NCBI RefSeq assembly: GCF_014803385.1
Contig: NZ_JACYFC010000002.1
Coordinates: 558,001-622,000 of the forward strand
Length of the DNA: 64,000 nt
Reading direction: 5' to 3'
From: Marinomonas colpomeniae
GTDB taxonomy: Bacteria > Pseudomonadota > Gammaproteobacteria > Pseudomonadales > Marinomonadaceae
Shown here: piece after piece, positions 52,031-61,158 of the stretch
Position numbering within the stretch: the first letter of the stretch is position 1
Layout of the letters: the number at the start of each line of letters is the position of its first letter
Made by a program: the position numbers and the translations under genes
The notes under the pieces: generated by a model
Told to the model about the DNA's origin: nothing
Databases searched by the model: none
What the model saw: only the letters and a program-made list of their open reading frames with translations

Positions 52031-52086
52031 CACACATTCCATTTTAACGGATGATATTTAAAGGCATTAGATAGCTATTATGCTAT

Positions 52087-52117
52087 AAAAAAAAGAGGCT
52101 TGAAGCCTCCTTTTTTT
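52087..52117 (-). terminator. Terminator of the yibN-grxC-secB operon
   Basis: GAGGC / GCCTC stem with A and T tracts on both sides, about 40 bases after the secB stop. The symmetrical A/T flanks would allow termination in either direction. Confidence 0.85.
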
Positions 52118-52157
52118 AGTGTTTTCTAGACGGATTCATTATCAACAAGTGTGTTTC

Positions 52158-52640
52158 TTACTGTGTTGTTTCTGCTTGTTGCTTTTGTAGGCTTTCTAGA
52201 TAAAGAGCATCAAAGTTGATCGGTGCAAGCATTATCGCAGGGAAACTGCCTTTAACCACAACAGCATCGATGTTCTCACGAGCGTATGGGAAAAGTGTTG
52301 CAGGACAAAAAGCGCCTAAAGCATGGTGTAGTTGCTGATCATCAAGACCAGAAATGGTAAATAAACCACCTTGCTGAATCTCTACTAAGTAGCCTGCTTC
52401 GCCATTGTTTTTAACAGTAACCGTAATATGTAATACGATTTCAAAGACATTTTCGCCAACTTGACGGCTTTTAGTGTTTAGTTCTAAGCCAACTTCAGGT
52501 TTCCATTCTTCTTGAAAAACCATTGGAGAGCGAGGTGATTCAAAAGAAATATCTTTTAAGAAAACACGTTGCATAGACAACTGTGGCGTTGACGTTTCTT
52601 GTGTTTCTGCTGCTGTGTTCACTTCTGTAGTATCAGACAT
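52158..52640 (-). CDS. secB: Protein-export chaperone SecB
   Basis: Cytosolic tetrameric chaperone of 160 residues that holds preproteins for SecA. QRVFLKDISFESPRSP, HITVTVKNNGEAGYLVEIQQGGLFTI and LFPYARENIDAVVVKGSFPAIMLAPINFDALY are diagnostic. Last gene of the conserved yibN-grxC-secB set, as in Escherichia, but gpsA does not follow. Confidence 0.97.
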   Translation of the reverse strand: MSDTTEVNTAAETQETSTPQLSMQRVFLKDISFESPRSPMVFQEEWKPEVGLELNTKSRQVGENVFEIVLHITVTVKNNGEAGYLVEIQQGGLFTISGLDDQQLHHALGAFCPATLFPYARENIDAVVVKGSFPAIMLAPINFDALYLESLQKQQAETTQ

Positions 52641-52725
52641 GACTTTTCCTTTTTATATTTTAAATAACGTATTACTACTAATTCGTTTGAATAAACGCAC
52701 TAATATTTCATGAAAAAAACGGCTA

Positions 52726-52977
52726 TTACGCGAGTAAACCGTCGAGTGCGTCTTTGCGTTCAAGATCATAAAGTTCATCGCAGCCGCCAACATGCTTCTC
52801 GCCAATCCAAATTTGAGGAACGGAAGTGCGTCCGCTTTTTTTGGTCATTTCTTGGCGAAGTTTGTTGTTACCGTCAACGTTAATTTCATTAAACGCAACG
52901 TTTTTAGATGATAGAAGCTGTTTTGCTCTTGTGCAAAAAGGGCAATAATTACTTGAATAAATGGTAACCGTGGCCAT
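52726..52977 (-). CDS. grxC: Glutaredoxin 3
   Basis: Glutaredoxin of 83 residues with the active-site CPFC in YSSNYCPFCTRAKQLL, the cis-Pro in RTSVPQIWIG and the glutathione-binding GGCDEL. Reduces disulfides and glutathione adducts in the cytoplasm. Placed between the rhodanese gene and secB with 10 and 85 bases on either side. Confidence 0.97.
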   Translation of the reverse strand: MATVTIYSSNYCPFCTRAKQLLSSKNVAFNEINVDGNNKLRQEMTKKSGRTSVPQIWIGEKHVGGCDELYDLERKDALDGLLA

Positions 52978-52987
52978 GATTTTTTTC

Positions 52988-53407
52988 CTATCCTTTTACT
53001 AACGGCAAGTTAGATGACTGCCATTCAGCAATCCCGCCTTGAAGTTTATACACCTTGGTAAAGCCTTCTTTCTTTAGCTCTTTTGCTGTTGTGCCAGAGG
53101 TGATGCCTGATTTACATACAATAATGATTGGGGCATCTTTGTGTTTCTCAAGGCGATTTAGGTTTTCTTTCATCTTAGCGGCAGGGATATTTAATGCGCC
53201 TGTGATGTAACCTGTACTGAATTCTTTAGCAGGACGAGTGTCAACAATGACAGCGTCTTCTGTATTCATTAGGTTAGTTGCTGCAGAAGGAGATAGACCT
53301 TGCGCACCGTTTTTACTCTCGTAAAAAAGTACGGCTGCTAGGATTGCCAGAAATACAGCAACCATCTCCCAGTTGTTGGTAGCAAATTCAATAAATTGAT
53401 TCATCAT
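52988..53407 (-). CDS. yibN: Membrane-anchored rhodanese-like protein YibN
   Basis: Protein of 139 residues with one N-terminal transmembrane helix (about 13-30) and a rhodanese domain: DAVIVDTRPAKEFSTGYITGALNIP, and an active loop IVCKSGITSGTTAKEL whose Cys could carry persulfide sulfur. Escherichia YibN occupies the same place before grxC and secB. Start set at ATG 53407; a further ATG at 53404 is equally possible, and the open frame extends to 53446. Confidence 0.9.
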   Translation of the reverse strand: MMNQFIEFATNNWEMVAVFLAILAAVLFYESKNGAQGLSPSAATNLMNTEDAVIVDTRPAKEFSTGYITGALNIPAAKMKENLNRLEKHKDAPIIIVCKSGITSGTTAKELKKEGFTKVYKLQGGIAEWQSSNLPLVKG

Positions 53408-53588
53408 AATTTTAACGCCCATATAAAAATTACCAGCATTATACACAGCCAGAAGAGCCGGTACATACTAACAAGTGTTGATACTCTCAGGGAAAGGTGA
53501 CAAAAATAGGATAAGTTGTGATGTTTGGGATTAAGAACTATAAAAAGAGCCACTGTAGCCCTTTTTATAGTGATGTACCGATAGCGAA

Positions 53589-54389
53589 CTAGCTGTTGGT
53601 TGAATCGAAAATCTTGTCAGCGTTACCTTCAATAAAACTATCGAATAAAACGCCATTTGGTTGAATGTGGCGGCGTGCAAACTCATAAAAGCAACTTGGA
53701 ATCGTTTTTTGAGTGTTTCCTGCAAACCGGTAAGAGATTTTGTCTGCCATTGTAGAGGATTGCTCTAGGAAGGATTGAGGCGTGCCTTTTACCAAACCAC
53801 CCACTTCGTTTAGAGCGTAACCTTCTTTAATTAGTAACTGATTAACTTCTTCAATAGTTTGGTAGTTTTTTAAATGATTAATGCTAACGGTGAAGTGGTT
53901 GGCTTGCAGCCCCATAGTAGATAACCAAGCGGCATATTCACTGTGCTCTGCTAGGATTAAATATTCCTCTTCAGTGGGTGTGTTCCATAAAATTCCTGAC
54001 CAAAAAACATCGGGTGTTTGAACGGCATCAGTTGGAATTTGCGCAATGTACTTCCCAATAATATCTTGGCAATGTTGAGGTAATTCTTCTACTAATAACT
54101 CAGATAAAAAGATCTTCGGTGAATCGGCATTGGTTTCGTGCTTATAGCAGCGAGCTTTTAAATGTTTACTCTCAAAAAGAAAGGCGCCATAAGGTTTGTA
54201 GCCAATCGCTTCAAGTTGAGGTTCTAATTTTTCCAAAGAAATTGGCGAGTTATTAAAAGTCCGGAAGGCTACATGGTCATTTAATACGGTTTCACCAAGA
54301 TTTTCAAAAAGCTGATGGATACGTTTAGCTTGAGGTGTGATTTGTGTGTAGTTTTCCCACAAAGCACTAAAAAAATTAGAAGGTGTCAT
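53589..54389 (-). CDS. DUF1338 2-oxoadipate dioxygenase/decarboxylase-like protein (short HglS type)
   Basis: Member of the HglS/YdcJ family, 266 residues from ATG 54389 (AGGAAA upstream). HglS converts 2-oxoadipate to 2-hydroxyglutarate and CO2 in bacterial lysine breakdown. Candidate metal ligands are His39 in NDHVAFRTF, a His in QANHFTVSINHL and Glu in FYEFARRHI. P. putida HglS is about 464 residues, so this is the short form lacking about 200 residues. Neighbouring amaB and amaA genes supply the preceding steps, which supports the role. Confidence 0.83.
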   Translation of the reverse strand: MTPSNFFSALWENYTQITPQAKRIHQLFENLGETVLNDHVAFRTFNNSPISLEKLEPQLEAIGYKPYGAFLFESKHLKARCYKHETNADSPKIFLSELLVEELPQHCQDIIGKYIAQIPTDAVQTPDVFWSGILWNTPTEEEYLILAEHSEYAAWLSTMGLQANHFTVSINHLKNYQTIEEVNQLLIKEGYALNEVGGLVKGTPQSFLEQSSTMADKISYRFAGNTQKTIPSCFYEFARRHIQPNGVLFDSFIEGNADKIFDSTNS

Positions 54390-54502
54390 AGGATTTCCTG
54401 CAATGTAATTAGGTTGTTGAAAGTACTTTAATCCAGTCATTAGCAATAACGCAAAAGGTAAAAATGTATTTCATGATGCATAAAAGTATTGCGAGAGACA
54501 CT

Positions 54503-55357
54503 TTATGTAGGCGTTTTATTAACTAACAGTTGTTGTTTGGCCGCTAAAATAGTGTTGATAAGGAGTGCTGGAAAACTGCGTTCTTTTTTGTGAGCTAAAC
54601 CTACCATGCGCTTTAATTTAACATCATTGAGTGTTCGTAAGCATAAATCACTGCGGCCACGGGCAGAATGCTCAGGTATTAATGAAATTCCTAATCCTGC
54701 CGCAACCAAATCAAGGGCATACTCTTCTGTTTTTACTTGTGCCCGAACATCTGTGGTTAGCTTTTGTTTCTGCATTAAATAGTTCCACGATTCTAAAATG
54801 TCGCAAGGTGTGCGAGATATAAAAGGTTGTTTATCTATCTGCTTGATCGATATAGAAGGAAAGTCAGTAAGCCAATGATCAAGAGGCATTGCAATCACGT
54901 AATCGTCTTCCCAGAGAGGATAAAAAACATCTTCCTCTGTCGTATGGCGACTACAGGTGAAACGTAGGTCGGCACTTTCTGATTCATCGACGAGCTTAAG
55001 TGTAAGTGTAGATACTTCATCTAACATGGTTTTGATGACCTGACTAATGAGCGCGCCAGATAAGAAGGGCGCAAGCGAAATAGATAAAGCAAGTGGAGCC
55101 GGTGAATCTATAAATAGGCTGCGCATTGAACTAAGGTCATTAACCATTTTACATGCATGAGGGTATAGCTGTGCGCCGCTGTCTGTTGGTGACACTCCTT
55201 TTGAATGTCGAACAAATAACTTAGTTCCTAGATCTTCTTCAAGTCGCGCCACAGTCGTTGAGATAGAAGGCTGGGCAACAAAACAGCGTTTAGCGGCAGT
55301 GCTAAGGCTTCGCTCTTCGTAAACAGCAATAAAGTAACGCAGTGATCGGATGTCCAT
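54503..55357 (-). CDS. LysR-family regulator of the lysine/pipecolate genes
   Basis: Regulator of 284 residues: helix-turn-helix FIAVYEERSLSTAAKRCFVAQPSISTTVARLEEDLGTKLFVRHSKG and a short effector domain with DLVAAGLGISLIPEHSA. It is divergent from amaB, and an 18-bp direct repeat and a 9-bp inverted repeat occupy the shared promoter. Probably activates amaB (and perhaps the DUF1338 gene downstream of itself) in response to a lysine-pathway intermediate. Confidence 0.92.
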   Translation of the reverse strand: MDIRSLRYFIAVYEERSLSTAAKRCFVAQPSISTTVARLEEDLGTKLFVRHSKGVSPTDSGAQLYPHACKMVNDLSSMRSLFIDSPAPLALSISLAPFLSGALISQVIKTMLDEVSTLTLKLVDESESADLRFTCSRHTTEEDVFYPLWEDDYVIAMPLDHWLTDFPSISIKQIDKQPFISRTPCDILESWNYLMQKQKLTTDVRAQVKTEEYALDLVAAGLGISLIPEHSARGRSDLCLRTLNDVKLKRMVGLAHKKERSFPALLINTILAAKQQLLVNKTPT

Positions 55358-55382
55358 TTTTTTAATCTTCTTTTTCTAAAAT

Positions 55383-55430
55383 AGTATGTTGTTAAATATA
55401 CCTATAGAAGTATGTCGTTAGCTATAGGTA
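55383..55430. promoter_or_regulatory. Candidate LysR operator between divergent genes
   Basis: Direct repeats AGTATGTTGTTAAATATA (55383-55400) and AGTATGTCGTTAGCTATA (55409-55426) share 15 of 18 bases at a 26-base spacing. TACCTATAG (55399-55407) and CTATAGGTA (55422-55430) are a perfect inverted pair. Confidence 0.7.
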
Positions 55431-55537
55431 AAAACTAGACCACTAGCAGAAAAACGGTATTTCTCATTATTGAATGAGCTGGTTATTGTGGAAGGAGTTA
55501 ATTCTTATTTATAAACACATTTATTAAGAGGTTTCAC

Positions 55538-57082
55538 ATGTCATTAGCTTGCTTAGACGTATTGGGTATTAATACCTTAAAACAAGGCGACACATATTTT
55601 AGCGTTTTAACAGGTAATACAACCGTATTGGGTGAAGGTAGTGCTTTTTCTGCGCACAGCCCTATTGATGGTGCGAAACTGTCTACTTTTAATAACGCGA
55701 CTGCGGCTCAACTTGATAAAGTGAATGCTGAATTAAAAGACGCTTTTAAAGTACTACGCACTATTCCTGCGCCGCGCCGTGGTGAGTTGGTTCGACGTAT
55801 TGGTGATGAAGCACGTAAATACAAAAATGAATTAGCACAAGTTATCTCTTTAGAGGCAGGAAAAATTACGCCTGAAGCACTAGGTGAAGTACAAGAGTGG
55901 ATTGACGTGTGTGACTTCGCTGTTGGTCAATCCCGCATGCTACATGGTTTATCGATTGTGTCTGAGCGTCCAGGACATCGCATGATGGAGCAATGGCAGC
56001 CACTAGGTCCTGTTGCCGTTATTACGGCGTTCAACTTTCCAATGGCGGTTTGGGCTTGGAATACAATGTTAGGTCTTGTTTGTGGCGACCCTGTTTTACT
56101 AAAACCATCTGAAAAAGCGCCTTTATGTGCATTGGCTATGTATCAAATTGCACAAAACGTTATTGCTGATATGCCGGATATTCCAAAAGCTGCTGTTTCT
56201 GTAATGATTGGTGACCGTGATTTAGGCGAAGCTATTGCTGCAAGTGAGACGTTCCCGCTTGTTTCTGCAACAGGCTCTACAGTGATGGGCCGTGCTGTCG
56301 CAAAAACAGTTGCTGGTCGATTAGGCCGTTCTTTGTTAGAACTTGGTGGTAATAATGCAATGATCGTTTCTAAATCTGCTGACCTTGACCTTGCACTACG
56401 TGCAATCGTCTTCTCCGCAGCGGGAACTGCAGGTCAGCGTTGCACTACTTTACGTCGTCTTATTACTCACGAAAGTGTTGTTGATGGTTTGGTTGCAAGT
56501 TTGGCTAAATCCTACGGTTCTCTTCGTGTGGGTAATCCATTGGTAGATGGTAATTTAGTAGGGCCATTAATTGATGAAAGAAGTTTTGACAGCATGCAAG
56601 CCGCATTAGAAACGGCGAAGAAACAAGGTGGTGACGTTATTTGTGGTGGTGAGCGTGTAACGGAAAACGTTCCGACTGGCGGTTTTTATGTGAAACCAGC
56701 TATTGTTCACATTGCTCATGATGCTCCCATTGTTCATGAGGAAACGTTTGCTCCAATTTTATACGTGTTGACGTACAGTACATTTGAAGAAGCCATTGAG
56801 ATTCAAAATGAAGTGCCACAAGGGTTATCTTCTGCTGTGTTTACGGAAAGTATGCGCGAAGCGGAATTATTTATGGCGCCTGCAGGTTCTGATTGTGGTA
56901 TTGCTAATGTTAATATCGGTACGTCAGGTGCAGAAATTGGTGGCGCATTTGGTGGTGAGAAAGAGACTGGTGGCGGTCGCGAGTCTGGTTCAGATGCATG
57001 GAGAAATTACATGCGTCGTACAACAAATACAGTGAATTATGGTGGTGACTTACCATTGGCTCAAGGTATTGTTTTTGAGTAA
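55538..57082 (+). CDS. amaB: Alpha-aminoadipic semialdehyde dehydrogenase (antiquitin type)
   Basis: NAD-dependent aldehyde dehydrogenase of the ALDH7 group, 514 residues, which oxidises 2-aminoadipate 6-semialdehyde (piperideine-6-carboxylate) to 2-aminoadipate. Motifs: AFNFPMAVWAWN, the catalytic Glu in LLELGGNNAM, the catalytic Cys in GTAGQRCTTLRR, and the antiquitin signature EIGGAFGGEKETGGGRESGSDAWRNYMRR. The following amaA and adjacent DUF1338 gene complete a lysine/pipecolate route as in Pseudomonas. Confidence 0.94.
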   Translation: MSLACLDVLGINTLKQGDTYFSVLTGNTTVLGEGSAFSAHSPIDGAKLSTFNNATAAQLDKVNAELKDAFKVLRTIPAPRRGELVRRIGDEARKYKNELAQVISLEAGKITPEALGEVQEWIDVCDFAVGQSRMLHGLSIVSERPGHRMMEQWQPLGPVAVITAFNFPMAVWAWNTMLGLVCGDPVLLKPSEKAPLCALAMYQIAQNVIADMPDIPKAAVSVMIGDRDLGEAIAASETFPLVSATGSTVMGRAVAKTVAGRLGRSLLELGGNNAMIVSKSADLDLALRAIVFSAAGTAGQRCTTLRRLITHESVVDGLVASLAKSYGSLRVGNPLVDGNLVGPLIDERSFDSMQAALETAKKQGGDVICGGERVTENVPTGGFYVKPAIVHIAHDAPIVHEETFAPILYVLTYSTFEEAIEIQNEVPQGLSSAVFTESMREAELFMAPAGSDCGIANVNIGTSGAEIGGAFGGEKETGGGRESGSDAWRNYMRRTTNTVNYGGDLPLAQGIVFE

Positions 57083-57127
57083 ACCGTATTTTTAGTATGT
57101 TGTTTATTTTGGTTAATACCTCCCTTT

Positions 57128-57165
57128 GTACGGCTATTTATAACTATTTAGCCGTACGTTTTTAT
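57128..57165 (+). terminator. Hairpin terminator between amaB and amaA
   Basis: Perfect 9-bp stem (GTACGGCTA / TAGCCGTAC, 12-base AT-rich loop) followed by a T run. It suggests that amaA is partly or wholly separately transcribed. Confidence 0.82.
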
Positions 57166-57215
57166 TCTGTCTCGCTCTAAAGGCGTTAAATGTTTTCGCG
57201 TGAGAGGGTTTTGAT

Positions 57216-58487
57216 ATGCCTACACAGTTATGTGATTCTTTGTGGCGTGCTAGTTCACCTGCAGCACCAGTATTAACAGCGTTAGAAGGCCGTTTAGAGG
57301 TTGACGTAGTCATTGTCGGCGGCGGTTTTACAGGGTTGTCGGCGGCACTGCATATGGCAAAATTAGGCATGTCTGTTGCCGTTGTTGAGGCGCAAGAAGT
57401 TGGTTTTGGCGGATCTGGCCGAAATGTTGGTCTTGCTAATGCAGGGCTATGGTTAGAGCCTAATCAGCTAGATGCGTCGATCGGTGCTGAGGCAGGTAGT
57501 GTACTTTATAATGCATTAGCGGCTGCGCCTGAGTATGTTTATGGCTTGATCGATGAATATGGTATTCAGTGTGAAGCAACACGTAATGGCACTTTGCATG
57601 CTGGTGTCGGTAAAGCTGGATTGGCGCAATTAGAACGACGTTATGAGCAATTGACACTGCGTGGTGCACCAGTTCAGCTCTTGGATGCTGCTGAGGCTCA
57701 ATCACGTATTGGTTCTGATAAATTTAACTCCGCGTTATTTGATCCACGAGCAGGTACGATTCAACCTTTAGCTTACGCTAGAGGGCTAGCTGAGGCGGCA
57801 TTGAAAGAGGGTGCCAAATTATTTGAGTTCTCTCCTGTTGATAAGATTGAACCAACGTCAGGCGGGTGGGCTATTTACACAACTAGTGGTGAAGTGCATG
57901 CCGAAAAAGTGATTTTGGCGACGAATGCTTATAGCGAATATGGTGTTAAAGAGCAGGCACGTAAATTTGTCCCAATCTTTTATTCTCAACTCGCAAGTAA
58001 GCCTTTATCTGATGCTCAATTGGCTAGTATTCTGCCTAATAAGGAAGGTGTTTGGGATACTTGTACTGTAATGAGCTCTTTTCGCCTTGATCAACAAGGT
58101 CGCTTGGTATTTGGCGGCATGGGTGGAGAGGGCAATATCTTGTCAAATTGGGCAAGTCAGCGAGTAACAGAATTATTTCCTATTTTAAGTAAAGTGAAGT
58201 GGGACTATTGCTGGACAGGAAAAATAGCCTACAGTGAAGATCATTTACCTCACTGTCAGCAGCTGCAAAATGGTTTGTTTAGTGTGGCTGGTTATAGTGG
58301 GCGTGGTATTGGGCCTGGTACGGTTGTTGGCGCGGAATTGGCTCAATGGTTCGCAGGACAAAGGGAAAGCCTTTCGATACCAACTACTTTATTGAGAGAT
58401 ATACCTTTTAGAGAGCTGAAACGTATGTTTTATGAAGTAGGGGCGCGCACTTATCATCTTGGGCAGCAGTCACATGCTTTAAGCTAA
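57216..58487 (+). CDS. amaA: FAD-dependent oxidoreductase, L-pipecolate oxidase type
   Basis: DAO-family flavoprotein of 423 residues. The FAD-binding VVIVGGGFTGLSAALHMAKLGMSVAVVEA, the GSGRNVGLANAG loop, DPRAGTIQPLAYARGL and the C-terminal VAGYSGRGIGPGTVVG are present. Placement after amaB fits AmaA, which oxidises L-pipecolate to piperideine-6-carboxylate, the substrate of AmaB. Glycine/sarcosine-type oxidases are related, so activity is inferred from context. A hairpin lies upstream and a terminator downstream. Confidence 0.87.
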   Translation: MPTQLCDSLWRASSPAAPVLTALEGRLEVDVVIVGGGFTGLSAALHMAKLGMSVAVVEAQEVGFGGSGRNVGLANAGLWLEPNQLDASIGAEAGSVLYNALAAAPEYVYGLIDEYGIQCEATRNGTLHAGVGKAGLAQLERRYEQLTLRGAPVQLLDAAEAQSRIGSDKFNSALFDPRAGTIQPLAYARGLAEAALKEGAKLFEFSPVDKIEPTSGGWAIYTTSGEVHAEKVILATNAYSEYGVKEQARKFVPIFYSQLASKPLSDAQLASILPNKEGVWDTCTVMSSFRLDQQGRLVFGGMGGEGNILSNWASQRVTELFPILSKVKWDYCWTGKIAYSEDHLPHCQQLQNGLFSVAGYSGRGIGPGTVVGAELAQWFAGQRESLSIPTTLLRDIPFRELKRMFYEVGARTYHLGQQSHALS

Positions 58488-58515
58488 CTGCTTAAAAAAT
58501 ATAATGTATTTTGCC

Positions 58516-58550
58516 AAAAAACGCATTTTCACAATGCGTTTTTTTGTTTT
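58516..58550 (+). terminator. Terminator of amaA
   Basis: Stem AACGCATT / AATGCGTT with a 5-base loop, A-rich before and a long T run after. Confidence 0.9.
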
Positions 58551-58621
58551 TACTGTTAGGGAATGACGGTTATATAGGGTACAGTTATTATCTTCCTGTT
58601 TTGTTAATGAGTAACGCCTAA

Positions 58622-59524
58622 ATGCGCCGTTATATCCCATCTTCCACTGCTTTAAAGTGTTTTGAAGCTTCTGTTCGGCATCTGAGTTTTACAAAGGCTT
58701 CTGAAGAGTTACATCTTACACAAAGTGCTGTGAGTCGTCAGATCCGTAACCTCGAAGAGTTCTTATCACGAGATTTATTCATTCGATTAAATAAACGTCT
58801 TGTGCTGACAGGTACGGGAGCGGCTTATTATAAAGAGGTTGTGCCATTACTGGATGGTATGGAGAATGCGTGTTTACGTATGTTACATCGTGAAGATGAA
58901 AAAACGACGCTAACCATATCATCTTTACCGACCTTAGCTTCTTATTGGCTAATGCCACGTCTTGCTGAATTTCAAATATCCCATCCTCAGTTTCAAATTA
59001 AAGTTCGCTCTTTAGATGACGCGGCTAAAATTGATCCAGAAAGTATCGATATTATTTTGCATTATGGTGGTGATCATTGGCCGCGAGCTGTTTCTCATCA
59101 ACTGATGAGGGAAAACATGATTGCTGTGTGTTCACCTGATTTGCTGACACGAATTGGTGGGCAGGCACGTAGCGAATGGAAGGTAGAGGATATAACTGAG
59201 TTTCCTTTCTTGCATCTGTCTTCACGAATTAATGCTTGGCCTGATTGGATGGTGGCACAAGGGCTTGAGGGAGGTTCGTTTTCAGGAACGTCGTTTGCAC
59301 ATTTTCATATGGTATTAGAGGCTGCAAAAAATGGTATGGGGATTGCCATTCTACCAAATATTCTTGCGGAACGAAGTCTGCAGACAGGAGAGTTAGTTGC
59401 TCCTTTCGGTCACCAAATCACTACACCGCATGAATATCTTTTATCGTACCCCGCTGATAAAGCTGATTTAGAACAGGTGATCGTTTTTAGAGACTGGTTA
59501 TTGGCTAAAATAAAAGACTCATAA
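58622..59524 (+). CDS. LysR-family regulator (GcvA-like)
   Basis: Regulator of 300 residues with the GcvA-type N-terminus PSSTALKCFEASVRHLSFTKASEELHLTQSAVSRQIRNLEEFL and an effector domain (about 95-295). It lies between amaA and gpmI on the same strand as both, behind the amaA terminator. It probably concerns the lysine block, being within the segment that interrupts the conserved yibN/gpmI neighbourhood, but target genes are unknown. Confidence 0.9.
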   Translation: MRRYIPSSTALKCFEASVRHLSFTKASEELHLTQSAVSRQIRNLEEFLSRDLFIRLNKRLVLTGTGAAYYKEVVPLLDGMENACLRMLHREDEKTTLTISSLPTLASYWLMPRLAEFQISHPQFQIKVRSLDDAAKIDPESIDIILHYGGDHWPRAVSHQLMRENMIAVCSPDLLTRIGGQARSEWKVEDITEFPFLHLSSRINAWPDWMVAQGLEGGSFSGTSFAHFHMVLEAAKNGMGIAILPNILAERSLQTGELVAPFGHQITTPHEYLLSYPADKADLEQVIVFRDWLLAKIKDS

Positions 59525-59625
59525 TTAAAACTAATAGCCTGAATAGAGACTGTGCTCTGTAACAAAATTACAAGCCTGTGGTAGTATCAAGTCATAATCA
59601 TGAGCAATTTATGGGATAGATTAAC

Positions 59626-61155
59626 ATGAACAAAAAGACAACAGCTCTCTTTATCCTTGACGGATGGGGATACAGTGAAACTTCTAAATCTAATGCTATT
59701 GCTGCAGCGAACACACCTAACTGGGATGCTCTGTGGAATAATCAGCCGCACACTTTGCTTAAAACATCTGGTTTAGCTGTCGGTTTGCCAGAAGGGCAAA
59801 TGGGTAATTCTGAAGTGGGTCATATGAATATTGGTGCTGGCCGTGTGGTTTACCAAAACTTTACTCGTATTGGTAAAGCGATCGATGACGGTACTTTTTT
59901 TGAAAATGAAGCCTTGGTTAGTGCAATAGATAAAGCGGTTAAGGCTAACAAAGCCGTTCATATTTTAGGTTTGCTTTCTAGCGGTGGTGTACATAGTCAC
60001 CATGAGCAAATAATGGCAATGTGTGAAATGGCTGCCAAACGTGGCGCGAAAGCGATTTACGTACATGGTTTTACTGATGGCCGTGACACTCCTCCTCGTT
60101 CAGCTAAGACACCAGCAGCTGAGTTAGAAGCCAAATTAGCTGAATTAGGCGTAGGTAGAATCGCGACATTGACTGGTCGTTACTACGCAATGGATCGTGA
60201 TAACCGTTGGGATCGAGTTCAAACTGCATACGATGCAATCGTGTTAGGTAAAGGCCAATTCCAAGCTAAGACGGCAGAAGAGGCGATTCAAGCCGCTTAT
60301 GACCGTGATGAGAATGACGAGTTTGTTAAAGCCAGTGTTATTGGCGAATCTGCGCCACTACAAGAGGGTGATGCGGTTATTTTTGCTAACTTCCGTCCTG
60401 ACCGTGCTCGTCAATTAACGAGAGCATTTACTGACGCTGAATTTGATGGTTTTGAGCGTACAGCGCACCCGAAATTAGCGTCTTTTGTTACTTTCACTGA
60501 ATTTGCTTCTGACATTACCGCGGATGTGGCATTCCCACCTATTGCCTTGAGTAATACCTTGGGTGAAATGTTGGCAAAAGCAGGTAAAAAACAACTTCGT
60601 ATTGCTGAAACTGAAAAATACGCACATGTAACGTTTTTCTTTAACGGTGGTGAAGAAGCTTTGTTTGAAGGTGAAGAGCGTGAGTTGATTCCATCTCCAA
60701 GCGTCGCAACATACGATTTGCAGCCAGAAATGAGCGCGCCAGAAATGACAGATAAACTGGTCGAAGTTATCGAAGCTGGTAAGTACGATACTGTTATTTG
60801 TAATTTTGCTAATGGCGATATGGTTGGTCACAGTGGTGTTTTTGATGCTGCAGTTAAAGCTGTTGAAGCGGTTGATTTATGTTTAGGTCGTATCGTTGAG
60901 GCATTAAAAATTAACGGCGGCCAATGTTTAATTACCGCAGACCACGGTAATGCAGAGCAAATGTTAAGTGACGATGGCTCCCAACCTCTAACGTCACATA
61001 CGATAGGTCCTGTGCCTTTGGTTTTGTTTTCGCCAACTACGGGTTTAAGTCTAAAAGAGGGGGCTTTATGTGACCTTGCACCTACCTTGTTAGATATGAT
61101 GGGAATGGAAAAACCAATTGAAATGACAGGCGTAAGCTTGTTGGCGCGAGTTTAA
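59626..61155 (+). CDS. gpmI: 2,3-bisphosphoglycerate-independent phosphoglycerate mutase
   Basis: Glycolytic mutase of 509 residues interconverting 3- and 2-phosphoglycerate with two metal ions. [19 protein letters not shown] holds the first metal Asp, [19 protein letters not shown] the phosphoserine nucleophile Ser62, [11 protein letters not shown] and [14 protein letters not shown] the substrate site, and [12 protein letters not shown] the second metal set. The order gpmI-envC-ctpA is conserved in gammaproteobacteria. envC starts 3 bases after its stop. Confidence 0.97.
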   Translation: MNKKTTALFILDGWGYSETSKSNAIAAANTPNWDALWNNQPHTLLKTSGLAVGLPEGQMGNSEVGHMNIGAGRVVYQNFTRIGKAIDDGTFFENEALVSAIDKAVKANKAVHILGLLSSGGVHSHHEQIMAMCEMAAKRGAKAIYVHGFTDGRDTPPRSAKTPAAELEAKLAELGVGRIATLTGRYYAMDRDNRWDRVQTAYDAIVLGKGQFQAKTAEEAIQAAYDRDENDEFVKASVIGESAPLQEGDAVIFANFRPDRARQLTRAFTDAEFDGFERTAHPKLASFVTFTEFASDITADVAFPPIALSNTLGEMLAKAGKKQLRIAETEKYAHVTFFFNGGEEALFEGEERELIPSPSVATYDLQPEMSAPEMTDKLVEVIEAGKYDTVICNFANGDMVGHSGVFDAAVKAVEAVDLCLGRIVEALKINGGQCLITADHGNAEQMLSDDGSQPLTSHTIGPVPLVLFSPTTGLSLKEGALCDLAPTLLDMMGMEKPIEMTGVSLLARV

Positions 61156-61158
61156 GTA

